A stretch of DNA of 39,699 bases from positions 1 to 39,699 of the forward strand of contig NZ_JAFIWB010000036.1 in NCBI RefSeq assembly GCF_017163705.1, in the 5' to 3' direction. Positions 32,248 through 39,699 of this stretch are shown here, piece by piece. This stretch comes from Xanthomonas bonasiae. Lineage in GTDB: Bacteria > Pseudomonadota > Gammaproteobacteria > Xanthomonadales > Xanthomonadaceae. Within the stretch, counting starts at the first letter, position 1, and the number at the start of each line of letters is the position of its first letter. The notes under the pieces are model-generated. The model was not told where the DNA came from. It searched no databases and worked only from the letters and a program-made list of their open reading frames with translations. The position numbers and the translations under genes were made by a program.

Positions 32248-33831
32248 TCAATGCATCGCAAGCGGAGCGCCGCCCTTGGGCAGCGGTTTGAGCAGCAGCC
32301 CCAGCGGAATCGTGCACACCACGATCACCCCGAAGATCCAGAACAGGTCGTTGTAGGTCATCACCAGCGCCTGCTGCTGCACCATGCGCGCCAGCTGCGC
32401 CACCGACTGCATCGCCGCGCCGGCGCCGGAAGCGGACTGCAGCTGCGCGGCCAGGCCGTGCAGGTAATCCTGCGCCAGCGGCGAATTGGCACTGGTGCCG
32501 CTGCCGATCATCTGCGTGTGGAACACCATGCGCCGCTCCTGGAAGGTGGAGATCAGCGCCAGCCCGATCGAGCCGCCCATGTTGCGCGCGGCGTTGAACA
32601 GCCCGGACGCATCGCCGGCCAGTTCCGGCGGGACCGACGAGATGGCGGCCTGGTTCAGCGACATCATCGCCAGCGCCAGGCCGCAGCCCTGCAGCAGCTG
32701 GCCGATCACGAAATGCATGCCCACAGAATCGGCGCTGAGGCGCATGTTGACGAAGCAGGCGATGGCGAAGCAGCTCAGCCCGCCGATCACCAGGATGCGC
32801 ACGTCCACGCGCATCAGCATCTTCGGCATCAACGGCATCAGCAGCACCGTCGGCACGCCGGACAGCAGCACCACGTAGCCGGACTGCTCGGTGTTGTAGC
32901 CGGAGATCGTGGCCAGGAACTGCGGGATCATGTACATGACCCCGAACAGGATCATGCCCACCGCCATCACCATCACGAACACCGCGCTGAAACTGCGCTG
33001 CAGCAGGATCGACAGGCGGATCACCGGCTGCCGGCTGACGAACTGCGAGGCGACCAGGGCGACGAAGCCGACCAGCGAGAGCAGGCTCAGCAGCACGATC
33101 TCCGAGGATTCGAACCAGCGCTCGCGCTGGCCTTCCTCCAGCACCACGGTCAGCGCGCCGAGCCCGGCGGTCAGCCCGAAGATGCCGAGCCAGTCGGCGT
33201 CGAGCAGCCCGCGCAGGTTCATGCGCTCGTGCGGCAGGCCGAGCAGCAACAGCGCCACCAGCCCGGCGCAGATCGGCACGTTGATGAAGAACGCGTAGTG
33301 CCAGCTGACGTTCTCGGTCAGCCAGCCGCCGAGCAGCGGCCCGATCACCGGACCCAGGATCACGGTCATGCCGAACAGCGCGGTGCCCATGGTCTGCTGC
33401 GCCGGCGGCAGCCGCGTGGCGACGATGGTCAGCGCGGTGGGGATCAACGCACCGCCGGCGAAGCCCTGGCCGACGCGGCCGAGGATCATCATGGTCAGGC
33501 TGTTGGACAGCCCGCAGACCACCGAGAAGAAGGTGAACAGCAGCGCGCAGATCAGCAGGAAGTTGCGCAGCCCCAGGGTGCGCACGAACCAGCCGGTCAG
33601 CGGGATCATCACGATCTCGGCGACCAGGTAGGCGGTGGAGATCCAGGTGCCTTCGGTGCCGCTGGCGCCGACCTCGCCCTGGATGGTCGGCAACGCCGCG
33701 TTGACGATGGAGATGTCCAGTGTCGCCATGAACGAGCCGATGGTGCCGGCCGCGACCGCCAGCCACGCGCCGGCGTCGGCTTTCTGCTGTGCGCCGGCAC
33801 CCGCCGCCGGCGCAGCGGCGGCCTCGTTCAC
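32248..33831 (-). CDS. emrB: EmrB-type DHA2-family MFS efflux permease
   Basis: A 527-residue, 14-helix drug:proton antiporter of the DHA2 family. The motif-C region ILGPVIGPLLGGWLTENVSWHYAFFINVPI, the acidic ATLDISIVNAALPTI in helix 1 and VGQGFAGGALIPTALTIV are diagnostic. The ATG overlaps the emrA stop by four bases. With EmrA and the outer-membrane factor it forms a three-part pump spanning both membranes. Substrates are not predictable from sequence; relatives export hydrophobic acids, uncouplers and aromatic antibiotics. Confidence 0.94.
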   Translation of the reverse strand: MNEAAAAPAAGAGAQQKADAGAWLAVAAGTIGSFMATLDISIVNAALPTIQGEVGASGTEGTWISTAYLVAEIVMIPLTGWFVRTLGLRNFLLICALLFTFFSVVCGLSNSLTMMILGRVGQGFAGGALIPTALTIVATRLPPAQQTMGTALFGMTVILGPVIGPLLGGWLTENVSWHYAFFINVPICAGLVALLLLGLPHERMNLRGLLDADWLGIFGLTAGLGALTVVLEEGQRERWFESSEIVLLSLLSLVGFVALVASQFVSRQPVIRLSILLQRSFSAVFVMVMAVGMILFGVMYMIPQFLATISGYNTEQSGYVVLLSGVPTVLLMPLMPKMLMRVDVRILVIGGLSCFAIACFVNMRLSADSVGMHFVIGQLLQGCGLALAMMSLNQAAISSVPPELAGDASGLFNAARNMGGSIGLALISTFQERRMVFHTQMIGSGTSANSPLAQDYLHGLAAQLQSASGAGAAMQSVAQLARMVQQQALVMTYNDLFWIFGVIVVCTIPLGLLLKPLPKGGAPLAMH

Positions 33832-35030
33832 GGCGTGCCCTCGCCCTGCTTGCCTTCCTGCTCGACCCGTTCCTTGGCGTCCTTGGCCGCGCGCGTATCC
33901 ACCGTGACCGTCGCCGACATGCCCGGCACCAGCACCTTGCGCGCCTCGGCGCCGGCCTTGAGCCGGATCCGCACCGGCACCCGCTGCACCACCTTGGTGA
34001 AGTTGCCGGTGGCGTTCTCCGGCGGCAACAGCGCGAACTGCGAGCCGGTGCCCGGCGCGATGCTCTCAACCACGCCGTCCAGCGCGACCCCGGACAGCGC
34101 ATCGACCTCGATCCGCGCCGGCTGCCCGGGCCGCATCAGCCCGACCTGGGTTTCCTTGAAGTTGGCGCTCAGGTACAGCGCATCGACCGGCACCACGCTC
34201 ATCAGCCGGGTGCCGGCGGCGACGAACTGGCCGACCTGCACGGTCTTGTCGCCGATGCGGCCGTCGATGCGCGCGGTCAGCCGCGTATCGTCCATCGCCA
34301 CCTGCGCCTGGTCGGCGTCGGCCTGCGCCTGCTGCAGCCCGGCGCGGGCCTGGTCGAGCTGCGCGCTGGCGCCCTGCACCTGGCTCTCGGCAGCGACGAC
34401 CTGGGCCTTGGCCGCGTCGTATTGGGCCTGGGCGCGGTCGCGATCGTGGACGATGCTCTCGTAGTGCTCGTGGGTGTCGGCGCCGGACGCGGCTAGTGGC
34501 GCGAAGCGCTTGGCCTCGCCCTGGGCGAAGCGCAGGCTGGCCGCGGCCGCGGTGACCTGGGTGCGCGCCTGCAACAGCGTGGCGCGCTGCGCCTGCAGCC
34601 CGGCCTCGGCGGCGGCGATGTCGGCCTGGCGGACCGCGACCACGGCCTGCGCCTGCTGCTGCGTGGCGCGGTAGCTGCGCTCGTCGATCTGCAGCAGCGG
34701 CTGCCCGGCCTTGACCGTCTGGTTGTCGCCGACGAACACGCCGGTCACGTAGCCGTTGACCCGCGGCGCCACCGCCACCGCATCGGCCTGCAGATAGGCA
34801 TTGTTGGTTTCCTGCAGGTAGCGGCCGGTGGTCAGGTAATAGACCAGCCACGCCACCAGGCCGATCGCCACCACAAGGCCGATCAGCAGCAGCGTCCATT
34901 TCACCTTGGGATTCTTCAGCGGCGCCGGCTTGTCGGGCTGCTTGGCGTCGTGCTGGGCCGGCGCGGCCCGCGCCTCGTCCGAAGCCGCCTGTGGTCGCGT
35001 CTGCGCGGGATCTGGGTCGTGGGTGCTCAA
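33828..35030 (-). CDS. emrA: EmrA-type membrane-fusion (HlyD) periplasmic adaptor
   Basis: A 400-residue adaptor joining EmrB to the outer-membrane factor. A single anchor helix (WTLLLIGLVVAIGLVAWLVYYL, near residue 50) precedes the barrel-sandwich domain (TNNAYLQADAVAVAPRVNGYVTGVFV), a long coiled-coil hairpin and the lipoyl/beta-barrel return (LTARIDGRIGDKTVQVGQFVAAG). I choose TTG 35030 as start because the conserved adaptor begins shortly after it and AGGA lies upstream; no better ATG is available. It opens the efflux operon behind a palindromic sequence. Confidence 0.88.
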   Translation of the reverse strand: MSTHDPDPAQTRPQAASDEARAAPAQHDAKQPDKPAPLKNPKVKWTLLLIGLVVAIGLVAWLVYYLTTGRYLQETNNAYLQADAVAVAPRVNGYVTGVFVGDNQTVKAGQPLLQIDERSYRATQQQAQAVVAVRQADIAAAEAGLQAQRATLLQARTQVTAAAASLRFAQGEAKRFAPLAASGADTHEHYESIVHDRDRAQAQYDAAKAQVVAAESQVQGASAQLDQARAGLQQAQADADQAQVAMDDTRLTARIDGRIGDKTVQVGQFVAAGTRLMSVVPVDALYLSANFKETQVGLMRPGQPARIEVDALSGVALDGVVESIAPGTGSQFALLPPENATGNFTKVVQRVPVRIRLKAGAEARKVLVPGMSATVTVDTRAAKDAKERVEQEGKQGEGTP

Positions 35031-35140
35031 AGTCGCAGGTTCCTGGGGGTTGGGACCATCGTCGCCGGTGCGCTTGACGGTGCGGGGACAGCAACGCACT
35101 GCGCGCGGCGCGCTCACCACACGGTGGCGTACGGCGGACT

Positions 35141-35156
35141 GTACAAGTGTCTGTAC
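35141..35156 (-). promoter_or_regulatory. Palindromic operator-like site upstream of emrA
   Basis: GTACAAGTGTCTGTAC has inverted GTACA/TGTAC arms around a six-base centre, a form used by many TetR-type repressors. It overlaps a possible minus-strand promoter: -35 TCGACT, 18 bases, -10 TACAGT, about 105 bases before the TTG start. No regulator gene lies next to the operon, so the repressor would be encoded elsewhere. Confidence 0.45.
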
Positions 35157-35310
35157 CGGCGAGTCGAGATCGTGTGAGTGCGACTGGCGGTGGCGTTCAG
35201 GCGCCCTGCAAGCGGCTCCTCGGCACGATCCTCGCCCGCTGCAACGATGGCCAATGGGGGTGGCCAGGCGCATCGCGTGCAGGGTGCTGTCAGGCCTTCC
35301 GCTTGCGCCG

Positions 35311-35496
35311 CACCCTCGCCCCTCCCCGTCTCCCGTGGGAGAGGGGCTAAGGCACAGCACCGGCTGTTCCTTCTCCCACCGGGAGAAGGTGGCCCGCAGG
35401 GCCGGATGAGGGTACGGGCGCCGCCTCGTACGCCCAATTCGGCGAGGCGCTTCGCGCCGTACCCTCACCCCTACCCCTCTCCCGTGGGGAGAGGGA
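35311..35496. repeat. Composite intergenic repeat of hairpins
   Basis: Between the potF2 stop and the emrA promoter lie several short hairpins. One is TCTCCC/GGGAGA around 35329-35342. A perfect 9-bp stem CCTTCTCCC/GGGAGAAGG is at 35369-35389, and another, CCCTCTCCC/GGGAGAGGG, is at 35475-35495. A longer imperfect inverted repeat (GGTACGGGCGCC to GGCGC..GCCGTACC) joins 35411-35463. The motif set (CACCCCTACCCCTCTCCC, GGGAGAAGGTGGCCC, GGATGAGGGTACG) is a widespread proteobacterial intergenic repeat that often yields spurious translated ORFs. Confidence 0.8.
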
Positions 35497-35518
35497 CATC
35501 ATTTTGCTGCGACGTCGC

Positions 35519-36649
35519 TCAGCGCCCGGTCTTCAGCTCGGTCCACAACCGCGTGTACTGGCGGTCCACTTCCGGCGGCATCACCGCCAGTGCGAACAGC
35601 TTGGCCTGCACCTCCGCCGGCGGGTAGATGGTGCGGTCGCCGCTGATCGCCGCATCGATCAGCGGGATCGACTTGGGCACCGCGTTCGGATAGCTGACGA
35701 AGTTGGTGTTGGCCGCGGCCACTTCCGGGGTCAGCAGGTAATTGATGAACTGGTAGGCCTGCTCCGGATGCTTGGCGTCCTTGGGGATGGCCAGCATGTC
35801 GAAGAACTGCAGCGCGCCTTCCTTCGGAATCGAATAGGCGATGTGCACGCCATTCTTGGCCTCCTCGGCACGGTCGCGCGCCTGCAGGATGTCGCCCGAC
35901 CAGCCCACCACCAGGCAGGTGCTGCCCTTGGCCAGCGCGTCGATGTACTGCGAGGAATGGAAATTCTGGATGTAGGGGCGGATTTCCTTGAGCTTGGCCG
36001 CGGCCTTTTCGATCACCTTCGGGTCGGTGCTGTTCGGGTCCTCGCCCAGGTAGTGCAGCACCGTCGGCACGATCTCCGAGGCGGTGTCGAGGAAGGTCAC
36101 CCCGCAGTCCTTGAGCTTGGCCAGGTTCTCCGGCTTGAACACCAGGTCCCAGCTGTCGACGACGTCGGTGCTGCCGAACGCGGCCTGGATCTTGTCCACG
36201 TTGTAGCCGATGCCGGTGGTGCCCCACAGGTACGGCACCGCGTAGGTGTTGCCCGGATCCTGCTGCGCGATGCGCTGCATCATCGCCGGGTCCAGATTGG
36301 CCAGGTTGGGGATCTTGCTCTTGTCCAGCGGCAGGAACACGCCGGCCTGGATCTGCCGGCCGAGGAAACTCAGCGACGGCACCACCACGTCGTAGCCGCT
36401 GCCGCCGGCCAGCAGCTTGGCTTCCAGCACCTCGTTGCTGTCGAACACGTCGTAGGTGACGTGGATACCGCTATGCCGCTCGAAGCCGGGCACGGTGCCT
36501 TCGGCGATGTAGTCCGACCAGTTGTAGACGTTCAGTTGCTTCGCATCGCCGCCGCCCGCCGCTTCCGCCGCGCCGTCCTGCCGGCCCGATCCGCCACAGC
36601 CCGCCAGGCACAGCACCGCCACCATCCCCGCTATCGCTCGCCGCTTCAT
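35519..36649 (-). CDS. potF: Polyamine ABC transporter substrate-binding lipoprotein, PotF copy 2
   Basis: A 376-residue polyamine-binding protein close to E. coli PotF. The signal ends in a lipobox (LCLAGC, Cys18), so it is a lipoprotein instead of a free periplasmic protein. The mature domain begins LNVYNWSDYIAEGTVPGFE, with Trp44 matching the aromatic box tryptophan of PotF; TASEIVPTVLHYLGEDP, VGWSGDILQARDRAEEAKNG and PKEGALQFFDMLAIP contain the other expected ligand positions. ATG 36649 follows GGAG. It lies 161 bases after potF1. Confidence 0.94.
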   Translation of the reverse strand: MKRRAIAGMVAVLCLAGCGGSGRQDGAAEAAGGGDAKQLNVYNWSDYIAEGTVPGFERHSGIHVTYDVFDSNEVLEAKLLAGGSGYDVVVPSLSFLGRQIQAGVFLPLDKSKIPNLANLDPAMMQRIAQQDPGNTYAVPYLWGTTGIGYNVDKIQAAFGSTDVVDSWDLVFKPENLAKLKDCGVTFLDTASEIVPTVLHYLGEDPNSTDPKVIEKAAAKLKEIRPYIQNFHSSQYIDALAKGSTCLVVGWSGDILQARDRAEEAKNGVHIAYSIPKEGALQFFDMLAIPKDAKHPEQAYQFINYLLTPEVAAANTNFVSYPNAVPKSIPLIDAAISGDRTIYPPAEVQAKLFALAVMPPEVDRQYTRLWTELKTGR

Positions 36650-36687
36650 CGTCGTCTCCATGCCGCCCGTTGCGGGCAGCGGTTGGC

Positions 36688-36753
36688 GGGACGCCGCGCT
36701 GGCGCGCGTCCCGGTGGTCCTCCCCTTTGGCGGCCGCGCGCGCGGCGCGGCCG
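36688..36753 (-). promoter_or_regulatory. Two strong hairpins between potF1 and potF2
   Basis: 36731-36753 is a 9-bp stem CGGCCGCGC/GCGCGGCCG with a five-base loop. 36688-36712 pairs GGGACGC with GCGTCCC and an inner GCGC with GCGC, with one bulged C and a two-base turn. Both are in the 161-base gap between the paralogues and neither has a T-run on the minus strand. A third small stem, GCCCG/CGGGC at 36665-36677, lies just before the potF2 ribosome-binding site. Confidence 0.5.
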
Positions 36754-36810
36754 TACTGCGTGCAGGCGCCGCGCCGAAGCGCGGCACCATGGACCACGGA
36801 CGCGACCGGC

Positions 36811-37935
36811 TCAGCGGCCGGTCTTGATCTCCGTCCACAGGCGGGTATACAGCTTGTCCACCTCGGGCGGGTTGATCGAATAGGTGAACATCTTCGCCGC
36901 CACCTCCGGCGGCGGATAGATGGTCGGGTCGTTGCGGATCGCCGCATCCACCAGCGGCGTCGCCTTGGGCACCGGATTGGCGTAGTGGATGAAGTTGGAG
37001 TTGGCCGCGGCCACCTCCGGCGTCAGCAGGTAGTTGATGAATTTGTAGGCGTTCTCCGGATGCTTGGCATCCTTCGGGATCGCCAGCATGTCGAACCACT
37101 GCGGCGCGCCTTCCTTGGGGATCGAATAGGCCACTTTCACGCCGTTCTTGGCTTCCTCGGCGCGGTCGCGCGCCTGGATGATGTCGCCGGACCAGCCCAC
37201 CGCCAGGCAGGTGCTGCCGTTGGCCAGCGAGGTCACGTACTGCGAGGAGTGGAAGTTCTGCACGTACGGGCGGATGCTCTTGATCAGCGCGGCGGCCTTC
37301 TCGATCTTGGCGCTGTCGGTGGTGTGCGGATCCTCGCCCTGGTAGTGCAGCGCGATCGGGATCAGGTCCGACGGCGTGTCGAGGATGGTGACGCCGCAAT
37401 CCTTGAGCTTGGCGATGTTTTCCGGCTTGAACACCAGGTCCCAGCTGTTGGCGATGTCGGTGCTGCCGAACGCGGCCTTGACCTTGTCCACGTTGTAGCC
37501 GATGCCGGTGGTGCCGACCATGTACGGCACGCCGTACTTGTTGCCCGGATCCTGCTGCGCGATGCGCTGCATGATCTCCGGATCCAGATTGGCCAGGTTC
37601 GGGATCTTGCTCTTGTCCAGCGGCAGGAACACGCCGGCCTGGATCTGCCGGCCGAAGAAGTTCAGCGTCGGCACCACCACGTCGTAGCCGCTGCCGCCGG
37701 CCAGCAACTTGGTCTCGACCATCTCGTCGCTGTCGAACACGTCGTAGGTGACCTTGACCCCGCTGGCCTTCTCGAACGCGGGCACGGTGTTCTCGGCGAT
37801 GTAGTCCGAATAGTTGTAGACGTTGAGGACCTGGTCCTCGCCCGCCGCGGGCTTGCCGCCTTCGCCGCCGCCGGAACCGCCACAGGAGGCGAGCAGCGCC
37901 GCAGAGAGGGAAAGGGTGAGCAGTCGCAGCTTCAT
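36811..37935 (-). CDS. potF: Polyamine ABC transporter substrate-binding lipoprotein, PotF copy 1
   Basis: A 374-residue paralogue of the next gene, with long identical blocks such as GVFLPLDKSKIPNLANLDP, EEAKNGV and INYLLTPEVAAAN. The lipobox is LASC with Cys18. At the ligand box it has Tyr42 (NVYNYSDYIAEN) where the other copy and E. coli PotF have Trp, and TPSDLIPIALHYQGEDP with Asp where the others have Glu. VGWSGD and WFDM are kept. GGAG precedes the ATG at 37935; the open frame to 37977 lacks support. It lies downstream of spuC. Confidence 0.94.
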   Translation of the reverse strand: MKLRLLTLSLSAALLASCGGSGGGEGGKPAAGEDQVLNVYNYSDYIAENTVPAFEKASGVKVTYDVFDSDEMVETKLLAGGSGYDVVVPTLNFFGRQIQAGVFLPLDKSKIPNLANLDPEIMQRIAQQDPGNKYGVPYMVGTTGIGYNVDKVKAAFGSTDIANSWDLVFKPENIAKLKDCGVTILDTPSDLIPIALHYQGEDPHTTDSAKIEKAAALIKSIRPYVQNFHSSQYVTSLANGSTCLAVGWSGDIIQARDRAEEAKNGVKVAYSIPKEGAPQWFDMLAIPKDAKHPENAYKFINYLLTPEVAAANSNFIHYANPVPKATPLVDAAIRNDPTIYPPPEVAAKMFTYSINPPEVDKLYTRLWTEIKTGR

Positions 37936-38034
37936 TGCAGGTCTCCGCAGGTCCATGGGGAAGATCGGAAGATACACGCCGCGGCGTCGCGCGGACGGGT
38001 CCAGGCCAACCGGCCCAGACTAACCAGCGCCGGC

Positions 38035-39399
38035 CTATTTGCCCAGCGCCTGGGCGGTGTCCTCCAGCGCCAGCCAGGCCTTGTCGAACAGCTCGTCGAC
38101 CTGGGCGCGGCTGAGGATCAGCGGCGGCGACAGCAGCATCGCATCGTTGGTCGCGCGCAGGATCAGGCCGCGGCGCAGCGCATGGTCGCGGCACAGCGCG
38201 CCGACCTTGCCGCGGTCGGGGAAATAGTGCCGGCGCGGCTTGTCCGGGACCAGTTCCAGCGCGCCGATCATGCCGACGATGCGCGCCTCGCCGACCAGCC
38301 TGTGCTCGCCCAGCTCGGCCCAGCGCTGCGCCAGGTACGGCGCGATCTCGCTGCGCGCGCGTTCGACGATGCCCTCGTCCTGCAGCAGGCGCAGGTTCTC
38401 CAGCGCCACCGCGGCGCACACCGGATGCCCCGAATAGGTGCAACCGTGCGCCAGCTCGCCACCCTGCTCCTTCAGCACCGTGGCCACGCGCTTGCCGAAC
38501 ATCGCCGCGCCGAGCGGGATGTAGCCAGAGGTGATGCCCTTGGCGATGGTCATCACGTCCGGCTGGAACCCGAAGTGCTGCGCGCCGAACCATTCGCCGG
38601 TGCGGCCGAAGCCGCAGATCACTTCGTCGGCGACCAGCAGCACGTCGTAGCGGCGGCAGATGCGCTCGATCTCCGGCCAGTAGCTGCGCGGCGGGATGTA
38701 GACGCCGATCGCGCCCATGATCGGCTCGCCGATGAACGCGGCCACGCGTTCCGGCCCCAGTTCCAGGATCTTGTCCTCCAGCCGGCGCGCGGCCAGCAGG
38801 CCGTATTCCTCCGGATCCAGGTCGCCGCCGTCGCCGAACGGGTATGGCGGGTCGATATGGTGGATGTCGGGAATGGGCAGTCCGCCCTGGCGGTGCATGC
38901 CCTTCATCCCGCCGAGGCTGGCGCCGGCCATGGTGGTGCCGTGGTAGCCGTCGTGGCGGCCGATGAAGATGCTCTTCTGCGGCTGGTCCTGCACGGCCCA
39001 GAAGTGCCGCACCAGGCGCAGGATGGTGTCGTTGGCCTCGGAGCCGGAGTTGGTGAAGAAGGCATGGTCGAGGTCGCCGGGGGTGAGTTCGGCGAGCTTG
39101 GCGGCGAGGCGGATGGTCGGCTCGGTGGTGCACTGGAAGAAGCTGTTGTAGTACGCCAGCTGTTCCATCTGCCGCGCGGCGGCCTGACCGAGTTCCTTGC
39201 GCCCGTAGCCGACGTTGACGCACCACAGCCCGGCGAAGGCGTCGAGCAGCTGGTTGCCGTCGGCATCCCAGACATAGGCGCCGGCGCCGCGGGTGAGGAT
39301 GCGCGTGCCTTTCTGGGCCAGCGCGGCGTTGTCGTTGAACGGGTGCAGGTGATGCGCCGCATCCAGGTCCTGCAGGGCCCGCGTTTCTATCCGATCCAT
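38035..39399 (-). CDS. spuC: Putrescine-pyruvate aminotransferase SpuC (class III)
   Basis: A 454-residue PLP-dependent omega-aminotransferase. It matches P. aeruginosa SpuC throughout: HHLHPFNDNAAL, LLDAFAGLWCVNVGYGR, FTNSGSEANDTILRLVRHFW, FIGRHDGYHGTTMAGASLGGMK, ADEVICGFGRTGEWFG and the PLP lysine in IAKGITSGYIPLGA. It moves the amino group of putrescine to pyruvate, giving 4-aminobutanal and alanine. GGAG lies six bases before the ATG. It is the first gene of the pot locus and lies 99 bases before potF1. Confidence 0.93.
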   Translation of the reverse strand: MDRIETRALQDLDAAHHLHPFNDNAALAQKGTRILTRGAGAYVWDADGNQLLDAFAGLWCVNVGYGRKELGQAAARQMEQLAYYNSFFQCTTEPTIRLAAKLAELTPGDLDHAFFTNSGSEANDTILRLVRHFWAVQDQPQKSIFIGRHDGYHGTTMAGASLGGMKGMHRQGGLPIPDIHHIDPPYPFGDGGDLDPEEYGLLAARRLEDKILELGPERVAAFIGEPIMGAIGVYIPPRSYWPEIERICRRYDVLLVADEVICGFGRTGEWFGAQHFGFQPDVMTIAKGITSGYIPLGAAMFGKRVATVLKEQGGELAHGCTYSGHPVCAAVALENLRLLQDEGIVERARSEIAPYLAQRWAELGEHRLVGEARIVGMIGALELVPDKPRRHYFPDRGKVGALCRDHALRRGLILRATNDAMLLSPPLILSRAQVDELFDKAWLALEDTAQALGK

Positions 39400-39412
39400 G
39401 TCGACTCCATGC

Positions 39413-39573
39413 TCTGGTGCTGTGTCTGGTGGTGCTGTGCTGTTGCTGTGTTCCTGCTGCCGCTCTTGCTGTCGCCTTCGCCTTGGCTTTCGCTGTCGCT
39501 TTGCCCTTCGCTTTTGCTGCGGCTGTTGCTTCCGCCTTTGCCTTTCGCTGTTGCTGTTGCTTTCGCCTTTGAC
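39413..39573. repeat. Degenerate hexamer low-complexity tract
   Basis: A run of imperfect GCTNTTGCY/GCTTTCGCC-type hexamers upstream of spuC. On the minus strand it is purine- and AGC/AAAGC-rich and would read as a lysine/alanine/serine/glutamine repeat in every frame. Repeated AAAGCN and ACAGCN units account for it. It looks like an expanded and decayed short tandem repeat. The frame open across it from 39692 to 39387 is not a convincing gene. Confidence 0.75.
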
Positions 39574-39605
39574 TTACCGGGTTCCCTTCCGAAGCGGCGG
39601 CCATG

Positions 39606-39680
39606 GCGGGGAAAAACCCCGCAGGGGCGGCGCACATGGATGTGCGCCGTTCGCGGCAGGGGCAGGATGCCCCTTCCGCG
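39606..39680. repeat. Cluster of three hairpins at the window end
   Basis: Three perfect stems in a row: GCGGGG/CCCCGC around AAAAA (39606-39622), CGGCGCACAT/ATGTGCGCCG (39628-39649), and GGGGCA/TGCCCC (39659-39673), the last extended by CGCGG/CCGCG at 39652-39680. They flank the low-complexity tract and are probably part of the same dispersed intergenic repeat. The region continues beyond the window. Confidence 0.7.
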
Positions 39681-39699
39681 AATCCCCGTCATGGACGCG

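Noticed and set aside
29448-32291. A 947-codon plus-strand open frame
   Set aside because: It is antisense to potG and the outer-membrane-factor gene, rich in R/H/Q/A, with no domain; a GC-rich shadow.
35114-35468. Short ORFs containing PHPALRATFSRWEKE-like peptides upstream of emrA
   Set aside because: This peptide is the translated form of a common intergenic repeat and is often misannotated.
35519-39637. A 1372-codon open frame on the minus strand spanning potF2, potF1 and spuC
   Set aside because: Only its last part is the real potF2; the rest is out of frame with the well-supported potF1 and spuC genes. High GC lowers stop frequency and keeps such frames open.
39387-39692. A 101-codon minus-strand ORF at the window end
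   Set aside because: It consists of the hairpin cluster and the hexamer tract, with repeat composition in every frame, and ends inside spuC.

Overview
The window is GC-rich, tightly packed chromosomal DNA from a gammaproteobacterium of the Xanthomonadaceae, most likely Xanthomonas or a close relative. The evidence is gene order (purEK, petABC-sspAB, miaB/phoH/ybeY/corC, a split pot locus), GTAG-type REP elements and intergenic repeats of the kind seen in this family. The species cannot be fixed from sequence reading alone. I saw no tRNA or rRNA gene, CRISPR array, IS element, integrase or phage gene.

Layout. 1-6.5 kb: purK/purE on the minus strand; a Trm112-like protein, nadC and a DUF2272 secreted protein on plus; a repeat-rich gap with a GTAG-type element and a 20-unit heptanucleotide array; a DUF3301 protein; sspB/sspA on minus. 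6.5-9.4 kb: the cytochrome bc1 operon petA-petB-petC on minus. It holds an extra 50-codon ORF fitted exactly between petB and petC. 9.4-13.3 kb: a lytic transglycosylase, a WYL regulator divergent from a glutathione S-transferase with a perfect inverted repeat between them, and a DUF4344 metallopeptidase. 13.5-25.9 kb: the conserved miaB-phoH-ybeY-corC housekeeping set, interrupted by a regulator/FAD-oxidase/methyltransferase block, two secreted proteins of unknown function, a membrane protein and another secreted protein; it is followed by a DUF4105 protein and CorA. 26.1-39.4 kb: a putrescine/polyamine locus on minus, in transcription order spuC, potF1, potF2, [emrA, emrB, outer-membrane factor], potG, potH, potI, then a succinate-semialdehyde-type dehydrogenase.

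How the genes work together. PotF1/PotF2 would bind polyamine in the periplasm, PotHI form the channel and PotG supplies ATP. SpuC deaminates putrescine, and the dehydrogenase could finish the route through GABA to succinate. A complete tripartite drug-efflux operon sits inside the importer locus, between the binding proteins and the rest of the transporter.

The most unusual object is the small ORF at 7224-7376. Its first half resembles the petC signal-peptide region and its second half resembles a quinol-site segment of petB, both visible at the nucleotide level, and it overlaps both neighbours. It is either a remnant of a local duplication or an undescribed small membrane protein of the bc1 complex. 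Other notable points are the PVWY form of the cytochrome b Qo motif, two lipoprotein-type PotF paralogues that differ at ligand-box positions, and several families of intergenic repeats.
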